A DNA stretch of 64,000 bases from positions 31,703,315-31,767,314 of the forward strand of contig NW_024037069.1 in assembly GCF_015706575.1 (NCBI RefSeq), written 5' to 3'. The DNA comes from Patiria miniata. Its lineage: Eukaryota; Echinodermata; Asteroidea; Valvatida; Asterinidae. Below are positions 33,690 through 45,989 of this stretch, piece by piece. The notes beneath the pieces were generated by a model. That model saw nothing but the letters and a program-made list of their open reading frames with translations, did not search any database and was not told the DNA's origin. The translations under genes and the position numbers were made by a program. Each line of letters starts with the position of its first letter. Within the stretch, counting starts at the first letter, position 1.

Positions 33690-33959
33690 TTCCTTGTGGA
33701 TTGATAGTCATTATGGGAAAGATTCTTCATTCGTTTTTTTTTTTGAAAGAAAAAAAAATCGGAACATGGAACATTTGTCTTAGACTAGGCCTATGCTTGC
33801 TTTTGGACATTAGTGTGACAGATTAAAGCGATTCTGCCTAAAGCTAGCCGCCTAAAATGTGGAACCGCCAATATAGGACTGCATAGCCAAGTTTGCAGAG
33901 CAATGGTTTGATTTTGCAGAGGTCGCATGTTCATTGTTGTTGTTTATTTATTTTAACTT

Positions 33960-34160
33960 GGTAGCCCATTCAGTGACATTCACTGGTCTCCCATAGGGCC
34001 CAGAAAAAGAAGACAATGTGAAGAAATTACAGTTTGAGATGTTGGAGCAAAATCAGGTAGGGACTGAAAACCCGATCCCCAAATTGGCCCAGGCCGGATT
34101 CGAACCCAGAACACAGCATTGGAAGGCGAGGAATTAAGTACCGCTACGCCATCAAAACCC
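33960..34160 (-). mobile_element. tRNA-derived SINE, second copy
   Basis: Minus strand: TGATGGCGTAGCGGTACTTA, then GGGTTCGAATCCGG (B box), ending in TGAATGGGCTACC. Same position relative to the gene as 7395-7640, so inserted before A and C separated. Confidence 0.65.
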
Positions 34161-34469
34161 ACACATTTTGTTTTTTACAAACGCTATGTGGACATTCCTT
34201 TGTTTTCGTGTAGTTAAGAAAACTCGGTACAAAAAATAACTTTACTTAAACTGTGGAAACTCTTTCAATCCCAATTTTTTTGATTTCCTTGAATGTTTCT
34301 CTTCATTCTGCGACAAATAACCTTAACCCGAAAATGCCTCTAAACTAGTTTTCCAGAGAGGGCGAAACGTTATGTGGACAGGGCTTAGTCCACATAACGC
34401 CAACACAACCTGCATTATGTGGACATCCTTAGTTCACATGTCCACATAGTGACTGCAAGACAAAATCAC

Positions 34470-35279
34470 GTTATCTTTGGTATAAACTTAATATACACAG
34501 ACAAAACGTTGTTGTTCTTACATACTTAAATATAGTGGCTCTCTCTTTACATAAAAAGGTCACCAAAATTAAACGTTTTGCTGCCGTATAATGACTTTTA
34601 TTATGGGTTTTAATCTAAATAGTAATGCTTTGTGGACATTGTTTTTGGAATAGTTCAAATGGCATAAAAAGTGACATGAAAGACAAAATAATTAAATTGA
34701 TAATCACTTTCCGATTTTACAATAGAAGTCTTTTACATTAAATCTTAACACAATCTAGCGAATATGTTTCTAAGAATTTCGAAACATACATTGAATAAAC
34801 TGACATGAAACCCATGATACAGTCCAATGTTTGACGGAAAACCTGGTTAAATATTTTCTCAGACAGTAACCTGGTTTTTATAAGATGGTGTTTTAAGACC
34901 TTCAAAGACTGTTATCAAACGAGGTCTACTAGACATGTACTTGTTCAACAACGGTAAAAATATGATGACTTACTAAGAACGTTATTTCACTCAAGTCCTA
35001 CAGGTCAACTCAAACCCGTACCCCCATTCGAAAAGGTCCGCATTTCCAAGGTATCCTTTGCGTAACTTAATTACCCAACCAAACAGCAGCAAAATTACTA
35101 GCGCCACTTGAGACCCAAGTGGCGTATCTAGTACTTCTGTGGTTGTTTTCCGGGTGAAATTCCGGGTTTTTGTTGGGTCGTTCTGTTCTTGACGCGAGTA
35201 TTTTCATTGTTCTCACGCTCGGTAGGAAGTAAACACGACCTACGAATACTGCACTCGGAACAGGATCTCACACTACCTA
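34470..35279. other. Intergenic, unit C 3' flank
   Basis: 34470-34870 resembles 18780-19150. Beyond that I see no gene or repeat. Confidence 0.4.
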
Positions 35280-35287
35280 CCTGTCGG

Positions 35288-35568
35288 CATGGGCGTCGCG
35301 AGGGGGGGGGGGGCAAGGGGGCACTTGCCCCCCCCGGAAAAGCAAAACAAAACAAAACAAAACAAAAAAAGGAAGGAAAAAAGAAAAGAAAAAGAAAAGA
35401 AAAAGAGGCGCGAGGACAAAGTGGTGTAAATTTAATGAGTTGGGGGGGGGCAAAATGTCCCTGCCCCCCTCTAAAACTGATAAATCGAGAATGTGTTGAG
35501 AAATACAAGCATTTTTTGGCAAAAATTTGTTTTGCCCTCCTCTAGAAAAAATCCTGGCGACGCCCATG
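35288..35568. mobile_element. hAT-type MITE, CATGGGCGTCGC ends, 8-bp target duplication
   Basis: CATGGGCGTCGCGAGG and CCTGGCGACGCCCATG are inverted. Both flanks read CCTGTCGG (35280-35287, 35569-35576). Interior is homopolymeric G, C and A/G-rich sequence without a gene. Confidence 0.8.
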
Positions 35569-35599
35569 CCTGTCGGGGTTTGCAAGAATGATATACCCG

Positions 35600-36931
35600 C
35601 AGGCGCGTACGCAGGGGGGTTGTTTTGGCTGTTAAACACCCCCTTTGCCATGTAAAAATATGGAGGGAAAAGAGAGTTATGTGACCGAGCGCGGAACAAT
35701 TACAAATTATTTGCATGTTCTCAACTTTAAGCTTTGTATACAGAAGACACTTTATAAGAGCAAGAGTATATAGGCCTATATGTATTTGAAACAAATGAAA
35801 CAAAATATCCCCTCCTAATTTATAAAACTTCTGCTAAAAAAAACAGGGGAAAGTGGCCAGGAAACGCCTCAGATTGCACCACAGAGCATCTACGATCCAA
35901 AATTTCCCGGGGCCCTCAAGCGGTCCCCGGACCCCACGCCGTAAGTGCTTCGCGCTCCGCGCTCGCATTGGTCCTTCGGCCAAATTCCCTCTATGCTATA
36001 ATTTCACCCTAGCGGTGCCCCCACCATTCTGTACCTTTAGCAGCGAATGGCTCTATAAGTGGCCTAAGTCCCTTTCCAAAATAGAAAATTGTGAAAAAAA
36101 TACGGAGATGGAACATGGTTCTCAACTTTAAGTACATAACAAACTTTATAAACAACAAATAACAAATTTTTAATGGAATTTTCGATGTTTAAAACGTTTT
36201 TTAAACGGTGGAAGTGGCCAGGAATCGCCTCAGATTGCACCACAAAGCATCTAAAATCCAAATTTTTCCGGGGCCCTTAAGTGGGCCACGGACCCCACGC
36301 CGTATTAGGGCTTCGCAGGTCCTGGACTCTTCATTACAATAATTCTAGGCCCCCCGGCAAATGGCAGTCTCAATCCGCTCCTGCGACCAGAGCGCATATG
36401 TATCCTGTATCTGAAGTTTGGCCTTAGGGGTGGGGGCGGTTTACACGAAGATTCCCAACGGATGAGAATCATGAGATCCAGGGGACGAAGCTGAGTAAGT
36501 TTAGCCAATTACAAGAACGGATCCTAGCACTTCCGCAGCCCGTGTCACTTTTTTCTTGAATTTCTTTTTTTTTTTTTTTTAATGCTGTTGAGGGAGGGGA
36601 CTGCCCACATTGACCCCTTTACTCATATGTTCATCATATACTCTAAAGACACAGAACATTTTTTTTTCGATTTACCATGCTTTAGCTCAATTAGATAACT
36701 GATGGTCGTGGGTTCCCGGCCCTTCGAGTTTAACCCGTCCAAATATACCCTCTTTTATTTCTGGCGCCAACACAAACTCCCGATTTTTATTTTAGCGTTA
36801 AGTTTAGCCCACTGATACTATCTTTTATTTCTGGCGCCCACACAATTTACCATCTTCATTTCTAGCGTCATAAATGACGACATCCAATTTTGAAACACCC
36901 CCCCCTTGAAAAAATCCTGCGTACGCAACTG
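35600..36931. mobile_element. Non-autonomous hAT-type element, 8-bp target duplication
   Basis: Left end CAGGCGCGTACGCAGG and right end CCTGCGTACGCAACTG; flanks TATACCCG at 35592-35599 and 36932-36939. Inside, a segment of about 90 bases (CAGATTGCACCACA-GCATCTA to CCCACGCCGTA) occurs twice, 35868-35943 and 36228-36303. No transposase frame. Confidence 0.8.
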
Positions 36932-36939
36932 TATACCCG

Positions 36940-37399
36940 TGTCATCAAGAACAAGACCCGCCCGAACTCGGCCAATGAGTGCTTGCTAGATGATACTTCT
37001 GTCATAATTATATTCTAGATTTTTCTTATTTCTCATCGGATGCCAAAATATTTTCATTTTAAATTTAGGATCGAATGTTATGTATTGGCTACATAAACAT
37101 CGATTAAACCCTAGATCATAGTAATTTTGTGAACTCTTATCTCAGGGTAACATGTTTTAGAAAATAATAGAAGTGCGTGGCATCTGGTGGATGGAGCATC
37201 CGAATTTCTGAAACATGCCTGGTTTTTTTTAAAGTAATGAAAATTAAATGCAGCCTCAAAAAAGGAAGCGGCCCGTAGGGGTTTAATGGTGGTTCACAGA
37301 ATGGATGGAGCAACACCAAAAGATGAATCGGTTCTTAAAGCAATATTCAAAATAATAAAAACAGTAAGACGGTTTCAGCTGAAACAAACTGCAGTCATA
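36940..37399. other. Intergenic, nothing recognised
   Basis: 36960-37160 resembles 50060-50290 upstream of copy E in the same orientation. No exon seen. Confidence 0.4.
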
Positions 37400-38066
37400 A
37401 TGCTGCCACTCAACTTAGCTTCCAAATAGGGAATATAAATTAATTTTCTCTTCTTAAAAAGTTTGCAAACAGGAAGTAGGCCGTTCAATTTGATGAGACT
37501 TTTGGCATGTTATGCAATTAGGTAATCGGCCTGTGATGTACACAGGTGCTTAATAGCTTGTTTTGTCACTTGAAAATAAACGAGTAATGCTCATTTAGTA
37601 CAGAATGAGCTGACTTATGTCATCTAAATACCATTCTTCTTGTGTGAGTAAAAATTGTGCAGGTTTAAATTGCCCCCCCCCTACAAAAATAAATAAACAA
37701 ATGAAATAAATTAAGATTATATTAAATAAATCACTATTTGTATTTCTTTAGGTGATTACTTAAAAACCACATTGTGCCTGGAATATAAAACAAATACCAA
37801 ATACATATACATATTTCCAATTCCTTCTCAAGTAGTAACGCTTTCAATAACGACAACAAAATAATGTGAAGCTGTTCTTTTGTTTGGAGAATCCATAATT
37901 TTAGTGTTTAATGTTGGTTAGTAATCATATCAAAAAGTCTGGGTCCCAGAAAAAAAGTCTTACATTTACGAAGGCAATGTTGAAAAATAAGATAGATTAT
38001 ATGTGACGCAGTCTATTTAGTTAAATCGGTTGCCACGGCATTCAGCACACAGAACACATTCACAAT
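37400..38066 (-). pseudogene. Scrap of another inverted copy (flank plus about 20 bases of exon)
   Basis: Read on the minus strand, 38066-38047 gives the first about 20 bases of the N-terminal cysteine-containing exon (TGAATGTGTTCTGTGTGCT), which then jumps directly into sequence resembling the copy C intron at 24958-25200 (GGAATGCCGTGGCAACCGAT and following). The rest of the exon and everything between is missing. It shows that at least one more inverted copy once stood here. Confidence 0.55.
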
Positions 38067-38146
38067 GTTGTGGAGGGGCATCCTCTGTCAAGATCCTCTC
38101 TGACACCTGCTTGTATGGTGACCAATAAAGGACACCTATCTGTTAT

Positions 38147-38552
38147 CGTCGTGCGTGTGGGCAGCTCCGTCGTGCCTGTGAGCAGGTCCGTCGTGTCAAG
38201 TTGTGGAGAGGTCCGTCGTGTTTGTGGAGAGGTCCGTCGTGTTTGTGAGTAAAACCGTCGTGCGTGTGGGAAGCTCCGTCGTACTGCCCGTGAGCAGGTC
38301 CGTCGTGTTTGTAAAGAGGTCCGTCGTGTTTGTGAATAGAGCGTCGTGCGTGTGGGGAGCTCCGCCGTGCCTGTCATGCTGTGTTTGTGGAGAGGTCCGT
38401 CGTGTTTGTGAGCAGAGCGTCGTGCGTGTGAGTAAAACCGTCGTATTTGTGAGTAAAACCGTCGTGCCTGTGAGTACAGTTTTACTCACAGGCACGACGG
38501 TTTTACTCACAAACACGACGGACCTCCCCATACGCACGACGGACCTGCTCTC
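38147..38552. repeat. 21-bp minisatellite, CGTCGTGTTTGTGAGCAGGTC, with orientation flip
   Basis: About 15 units run forward, then near 38478 the sequence turns (GAGTACAGTTTTACTC) and about four units run in reverse to 38552. It interrupts unit D, whose sequence resumes at about 38560. Long frames on both strands follow from the 21-base period. Confidence 0.75.
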
Positions 38553-39299
38553 AAAGAGGGAACGGTTGTTATCGTCAGATGTACACTGGCGCAGGTCGGG
38601 ATAAAACTCGAAATGAAACACCACAACTTTGGAACAGAAGACGAAAGCCTTCCAGGTAGTGACGTAACTAGGGTTAACATTCCGAGGGGGTGCCTGGGGC
38701 TGCGCACATTTTTCAAAGAAAGGGGGGGGGGGCACCCGAAGGCGAGTGATATATATATATGGTGGGGGAGGGGCACCCAGGTAGGGGTAAGTGGGGTGGT
38801 TGGGGTCACGGAAAGCCGCTGGGGAAAGCGTGCCCCCCCCCCCCCACACACACAGGAATGGATGGTTGATGGCAAATTAGACACGGCATGGTTGCTGACA
38901 AAACTAGCAACCAAAAGTGAAAAACAGATATTTTGCTGTCCGAGAAAAGACTGGAATGTTTCATCACGGTTTCCGTCAAACACTGGAGTGTACTTTCCGT
39001 TGGTTTCAGTGGAATCAAATTACTCACAGGGGTCTACTTTCATGACAGTTTATTCAATGCATGTTTCGAAATTCTCAGAAACATATTCGCTATAGACTGT
39101 TTTTAGAATTAATGTAAAATACTTGTGTTTTGAATCGGAAAGTGATTATATTTTCTACTCGTATTTTATATACCATTTCAATTAGTCAAAATAAATATTC
39201 AAACAACACACTAAGCAAAATACCGCATAAATGTAGATTAGAACCCTTCATAAATGCCCTTATACGGCAGCTGAAAGGTTAGTGACTTTGGTTGTTGTT

Positions 39300-40140
39300 T
39301 TTGTGTGTGAAACAGCCACTGTACCTAACTTCGGTATAGGATCTGATACACCGTGCCCACTGGACGGACATGTAAACAATAGGGAACAAAAAATTGTATC
39401 CGAATTTCAGCCAAGGAAATTAATTCTGGTTAAAATAAGAGCATTTTAAAACTGTACTTTCAAACTCGAAAACTTTAGTACACGAGAACAAAGAAATGTC
39501 TCCACAAGGATTCAAATTTCAGTATCTTGGAACAACAAACATTCTTTGTAAATTACGTTTATATCAAAGCTGACGTGTTTGTGTTCTACAAATAAAGTTG
39601 CTGAAGTAACATGTAATTTGCAAGTTAGTGCTCATAATGTAAACCTCAAAAAGCCTTAGAATAATTGAGGTGTATACGATCGTTATATGAAGATGTGAAC
39701 CACAATGCATCAAAACTATGTTCATTTACTGCATGTTTGTAAAGCTTGATATTGATAACATGAATTAGTTGTAATGTAAAACTTTTAGATATAAACATTT
39801 ACTAATTAATTCACCAAAAATCTCTGTGATATCAAAATTTTCCTTTGAGACACTCCAAAATGAACAACACGGATATACCAAGCGCTACCTATACGAATCC
39901 GCCGAAAGCAGCTATACTATGCGCTTTAAATTTTAATTGTCGAATAAACAGCAAGCGCAAATTGATTATAGGTGAATATATAAGAGACAGCTGACAGGAG
40001 CAGGGTTAACATGCGACCTCCGCAAAGTCGTACCAGTGCTCTGCAAACTTGGCTATCAGGCCCCATGTTGGCGGATACACGTTATTTCAATATTTATGTT
40101 CGAGGGTGCTAGCTCGTCAAAATCGCTTCAATCTCTCACA
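39300..40140. other. Unit D 3' flank, nothing recognised
   Basis: Inverted match to 17900-18830. Includes a decayed tRNA-like head near 40010-40065. Confidence 0.4.
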
Positions 40141-40211
40141 GTCATTCCAAAAAGCACAAATGCTCTAAGATAAATGTACCGTTTTCCGATTTTGTTTTGA
40201 AAAGAAACAAC

Positions 40212-41311
40212 CAGTGATGTAGTGCCTTGATGCTGGGCCTTGGCCTTAAGGCTGCCTTAAGGCTGGATTTTAGGGCCTTGGCCTTGGCCTCGAGGCTTGA
40301 GGGCAAAAGCCTTGGCCTTGGCCTTAGCCTTGAGAGTTCAGGGCCTTGCAATTTTGAGTCAAGGCTCCTCAAGGCCCATAGATTTTTGCATTTTCAAGAT
40401 AAAGCTGTTCGAAATTTTGCTGTTACCATTTTAATCGTATTACCATGGAGGAGGGAAGCAACCTATAGATTTGTGTGTTGGGCACACTTTCACTTTTGTA
40501 GCATCACATTTTGTTACCATTGTAGTAGATTTGCTGCAAAAATATTCCGTACACTTGTGGGGCTAATGAGATGATCACTTAAATTGCATATAACTATGGA
40601 ATAGATCTGATTGGTTGTATATGTCTCCCTGATAAGTGCTACAGATTTGCATGTATCTGTTTTAGATAATGCTGATATTTCTGACCATGTTGGGCCAGCA
40701 AATAAAAATTTCCCAAATCAGTTTCTTGGATCCCCCTTTTGTTACACTTGGGAGAATTGTGTGTCAATATAGAAGTAAATCATTATTTTGTTTAGTTAAA
40801 CCATATTGAAGACCTGAACTTATACTTTATTAGATACAGTGCAGTCATAAAATGGTGTAGGCCTACATGTATGCTAGCATGTTGATTGCAATTAAAGAAA
40901 TGTTGTTCTTCGTAACGAGCAATTCGTGATGATAAGGGCGGATCCAGGAGGGCCAAAAGGGGCCATGCCCCCCCCCCCAAAAAAAAAAACGAAACCCCGA
41001 AGCCCAAGCCGTAATTTTTTGACCCACTTTTTTTGGGGGGACCAAAATTTCTTCCCCCCCTCCAAAAAAAAATTGTGTTCTGGATCCGCCCTTGCGTGAT
41101 GATGTGTCACTCATGCGACTATAATTACAAATGTAGTTCTATATCAGTAGTCATTTCATAAAACAGGGCCTTGGCCTTGGCCTTGGCCTTGAGGGTTAAG
41201 CCTTGGCCTTGGCCTCGAGGCTTTAGGGTCAAAGCTTTGGCCTTGGCCTTGATGGTCAAAGCCTTGGCCTTGGTCTTGGCCTTGAGGGTCAAAGCCTTTG
41301 CTCCAACACTG
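40212..41311. mobile_element. Non-autonomous hAT element with GGCCTT minisatellites
   Basis: Ends CAGTGATGTAGTG and CTCCAACACTG (CAGTGTTGGAG inverted); both flanks GAAACAAC (40204-40211, 41312-41319). Unit B has a single CTGTTGTTTCTT at this site (17870), the empty site. Internal arrays of CTTGGCCTTGGCCTTGAGG lie at 40240-40370 and 41165-41300, near each end. Confidence 0.85.
40933..41094. mobile_element. hAT MITE nested in the 40212-41311 element
   Basis: TAAGGGCGGATCCAG and CTGGATCCGCCCTTG are inverted ends; flanks CGTGATGA (40925-40932, 41095-41102) form an 8-bp duplication. Confidence 0.8.
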
Positions 41312-41368
41312 GAAACAACAGTGTACCAGGGATCATTTTTAGGTTAATGAATGTCAATCCACATGGAA

Positions 41369-44300
41369 TTAATCCATTGGACATTGAATCAACTCAAACC
41401 GAAGCACAGGTTTACCGATGTATACAGTAGGGTGAATGCGCACAGTAGACGCCATGAGGGACTGGTTGAAGTAGTTAGTGTGTGGGGTAGAAGCAGAGTT
41501 GACATCCCCGCCATCAAACAACTGAAAAGAAGAGAAAACATTTGAAAACGCTGTGAAAATTAACTGCTTAAAAAATCTTATAAGAACGATGAAGTTACTT
41601 TTCTATTCCACTTGGGATTGGGCGTTTCACAATGCAGTGTGCGACCAAGAGTTTGCCATAGAGAGTCCACTTTTCAAGTTGGACAAAACACGGCCCGGTG
41701 GACAAAACACGGCCCATTTTAACGAGTACCAGTAGACAACTTGAGCTAATTTGTTAAAGATTGGGGCATAGCGTTCTGCCACGTTACAAAACAACACCAT
41801 ATTGATAAAAAGTGACAGAAAAGGGCAAACAGATACTCGAACCATACGCTCACGAAACTACTGGCCGGGCAAATTTGTCGACCATCTCCCACAATGCACT
41901 GGCAAACTCTTGGTGGCGCACTACATTGTGAAACGACCGAATTACTTCAGGCTTTGCGATGCATTTGGAGGTGGATTGTTGTTAATCAAGTAGCTCGTGT
42001 GGTGCATATTTTTTTTTGAAGACACTAATCTCATTTTTTCGAAACTCACATAAACTGGATCTAGCTCAATATCAATTAAATGATTCACGTAATTAGTGAA
42101 GGACTTATATACTGTAAGCCTATACCTTGATATCACCGTTGGTTTCCTTGATGTACTCGTAGCTAGATGAAGGTGTAGGCTTGTAAGACACCTGGAATTC
42201 TGTCACCAGATGTGAGGCCCAGACCAGTTTATTTCCTTGTGTGATGACGCCAGAAACCCTAGTCGTTTGGAGGAGATCCACCCCAATCCAACAGGACGTT
42301 GGACGAAGGCTATAATGGGCATTAAAACAAAAACAAACAAAAAACAAATCAGCGTCATCAAAAAACGGGGGCACATTTAGTTATGAGAATGGGTTTTCCC
42401 GTGAAATTACTGCATATACATTGATAACCACGTGATATGTAAACCACGCAAGTGGAGCCGATTTTACACCATTATTGTTTCAAAGATATTTTCTGCTTTC
42501 ATGGTACACATAATGTATATTATAATAATTATAGCGTTTATTCACAACATGCGGGCCCTAAATTGAGAAATGAACAGAATCACTAAACAAAGCGACGCTG
42601 ACGTAGTAGCGAAACGTTATTACTAAAATTATTGAAGTCGGTGAGGATCCGCTCAAGTGGCAAAAGCTTGCCACCAGCTTAGTCTTGGTCCAAGGCTAAA
42701 ATTGCTTTTTCGTTCCTCATATTCAGCCAGTCTGATGCAAAACGCCGTCAAACTGCGGCGGTGGTAGACGGTATAGTCAGAAGGATTAATCAAAGAAAAG
42801 AGCTACATGGACATTCTCAGGGTCTGAGTGTCAAACTTCCCAAGACAGAATTTGATCATCTTGTCGATAGCGCCCCAGCGCCGAGGTGGTTTAACGGCGC
42901 TCGTCACGGATCTGGACTATGCTTGTTCCCTGACCTGACAATAAGCCAGTTTTGTATTTCAATGACCCGAGGACATTCGGGATCAACCTCGTTCCCATGG
43001 GTACGAGATCTTGCTACGCCATCATGCCTTACGCGATCTCAAGTGTAAGGAACGCGCACGCGCCCATGGAGTCGAGGCTGCTTCGGGATAACATCGCTGA
43101 TCAGGTGCGTTCGAGCATGCTACTCGTTTTAACGCGAGTATACTCCTGAGCGCACGAACGGCAGGAGTACGACCCGCGGGTTAGCAAGAGTATGCTCTCT
43201 GTCATACCGGGCATACTCCTGCAGCGAGAGAAAGGCCAAAAAAAGTCTCTGGTTTCTGGTTTGGAGCTTGCCCAAAAAGTGGTGCGGCGACGCGGCTTTT
43301 GTTTTTTTACCTGATTTTTGGCTTCAAATGTCGGCTGATGACTGCAAATGGTGCCCGACTAAACTTAGTGCGAATATATTGGAGTCCAGAGAGGCCACAT
43401 AAAGCTTATTCTCGACCATAACCCAATCTAAAAACACGTTAAAATTGTGCAGCAGCAGCATTCCAGTCAAAACAGTGGGTTGGCGGTTTTGAGACATCAT
43501 CTTTTATTGAATTTTTTTTTTTTTTGCATTTTGCTGACGTGCTTGGCTACGGCGACGTGCGCGCAAGCATTGACACTACGCACAGGCGCGCGCGGTTGCT
43601 ATAATTCTTCGGATCAGCAACTTTTGATTTGAAATTAAGATCCTAGAATGTTGTTTTTCTCGGAAAATACAGCTGAAGCTGATCTGAAACTTCATCAGGT
43701 TAGTTGTTCAGTATGCTTCAAATAAACAAAATGCACAAATTACAAATGATAGATTATATCTTTAAATACACAGAAACACACATGAAATATGAACATTTAA
43801 GACAAAACATACACGGTACAATATTTAACCAGCTCCCGCTGGTTTACCCCAAAAGAAACATGGTTTCTGTCGAGGGGCTCTCAAACTGATTAAATATGAC
43901 ACACTAAAAACAATGTTTAATAAATCATAACTATGTAAAACTTTACAGAAATAAAACAATAAAACAAGTCCTTAAATGAATAAAACTATGAATAAAACAA
44001 AATACTGCATTGTGTCTTAAATTGAATTTATTACAGTCAGTGAGTAAAAATAATAAAATGATTTGTTATTTGTTGTAGATCAGGCAGCCTGCGTGTCTAA
44101 AAACATAAACATGGCGACACTGACAGCCCTTTTTAAAGCTCGGCTTCGTTACCGAATTCGCTTTATCACTTTCAGCTTTTAATGTTCCGATCGAATTTTC
44201 AATAAAATCACTTGCTTCATTTATCATACAGTCATCACATGCAGTTTGATATTTCTGTAAAAAAACATAGACTAATGTTGACCTGAAATCCGAAAGTTAG

Positions 44301-45958
44301 GCACCCGAATAGCACTGTTGGGCAGGCGGCGTCGAATGGAGACCACGCCAAATTTGGGCAAATTCCGGTAATGGTCGTTAAATTCAAAATAGCACATGAC
44401 GCAGTAAAACGTTCGCCCCTCGTGAACGATCCGAGTGCATACTTGTTGCACAAACTCGTCGTTGAATTTCAAATTTTCGAAATGCAAGCAATGAGTATAT
44501 ATTATCAAATCATTTTTCAAAGTTTCAATTAGCAATTAGGCAGTTCATAAAACCTGTATTAGACTCAACAATACCCGGGCGCTATCCGATTGTCGACGAA
44601 ACGAAATTAGCAAACTTTGGACATTTTCGGGAAAAGGAGGCATTCCTTCCGTTTTAGTCAAGTGACGTATAGTTGTAATACAATGTATTACTAGCTGCTA
44701 CCTGACCTAAGCTTCATCAGGAATAGTCAGAATCTATAGAAACCAGCCTTGGATCGAGACCGGCTACAGGGAAAAAAAGGGCAAATCTAGTCTTTTAGAC
44801 TTAGACCCAACCCAACCTCGCAATGAACCCATGGGAACAGTGACCTATAGCATGATGCGACGTTCCAATCAAGTTTCCAAGATCATGAGATGTCCCTCAG
44901 CTAGCTCAGGGGAGGGCCGGCGCTTGTCAGGGATCGAGACCGGCTGAATGAGGGCGGAAAAGTCAAAATCCATTCTTTGACTAAGACCCAACCTCGCAAT
45001 GAACCCAGGGGAACAGGTACCTACCAGTATGTCGGACTCCAATTCGACGGGCCATTCAGTCGTCCCATGGCGGCAGGATTAAAGTCACCATCACTTGATG
45101 CTCGGATGCGCTCATCAGGAATGGTGCCGTCTTCAAGACCCAGTCGCTGACAACTATCTGATGTCAAGATCAACATAAAATCATGGATGAAAACTCATCA
45201 TTTGGTAACACTTTCAATAAAGACAGCATTCACTCCGAAAAGGTGCACTTGTGCTTAGAGGTAGCAAAAATGTGAAGTTTAAATTTAGTGGTCCCGGAAA
45301 ACCCATGTCTTATATTTAAGAAGGACTAGTGCAGGGCCAGTCGAAAATGTGCCTGTTTGGAAGGGGCAGTTGAGAATTATAGCTCGTGCAAACAACGCAC
45401 ATTATTCAATGATGCTTCCACAGGTTGAACGCACACTCGCAGGTTAAACGCACACAATGTCGCCATCCCCTGGCGCTGATATTTACCCCTACTTGACAAT
45501 ATGGTATCGCCCTGCAGTAAGGTTGCTCAGCCGACCGCCTACAATGGTCGCGCAGTCGACTGCACAAATAATGTGCCCGTGTAGCCACCACGTACGTGTA
45601 CATACGGAAACAGGGTATGCAGTGCTATTCATCCATACTGGACAATGGTATCGCCCTACAATGCACGCGCGCGTGCCCACATCCTTTTTCCATTGTTGCG
45701 TCATATTGAGCACGCGCGCTTTAGCTTTACATGACGTAAACAATTGGAAAGAACGGCAGAGCGTGGTGTTACTGTTATGTCCTAAGCTATATACTGTCAC
45801 GTTAGGACTTAGAAAATATTGGGGTTTTTTTGGCAGCTTTTTCGAGAACCGCTGGTCCAAACCACTTCAAACTTGCCACTGCACATTCTGGTATCCCGAG
45901 CAATACACCCGCCGATTTTCAACTTCATACGGCGCCCGGTTCTGGAGATAATCGAAGT

Positions 45959-45989
<31 letters not shown>

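Larger units (their letters stand above)
19845..34800 (+). repeat. Duplicated gene unit C
   Basis: Starts with the same GATAGTCAAACTTAATCAGA as unit B and follows it directly, giving a 10.6-kb tandem period. It is longer than B only because of insertions at 20463, 22807 and 26000-32400. Confidence 0.7.

Noticed and set aside
35189-35545. 118-codon frame rich in Lys and Gly
   Set aside because: Lies within the hAT MITE and its G and A runs.
38196-38849. Long frames on both strands over the CGTCGTG array
   Set aside because: The 21-base period keeps frames open; residues are a simple repeat and the frame changes between unrelated repeats.
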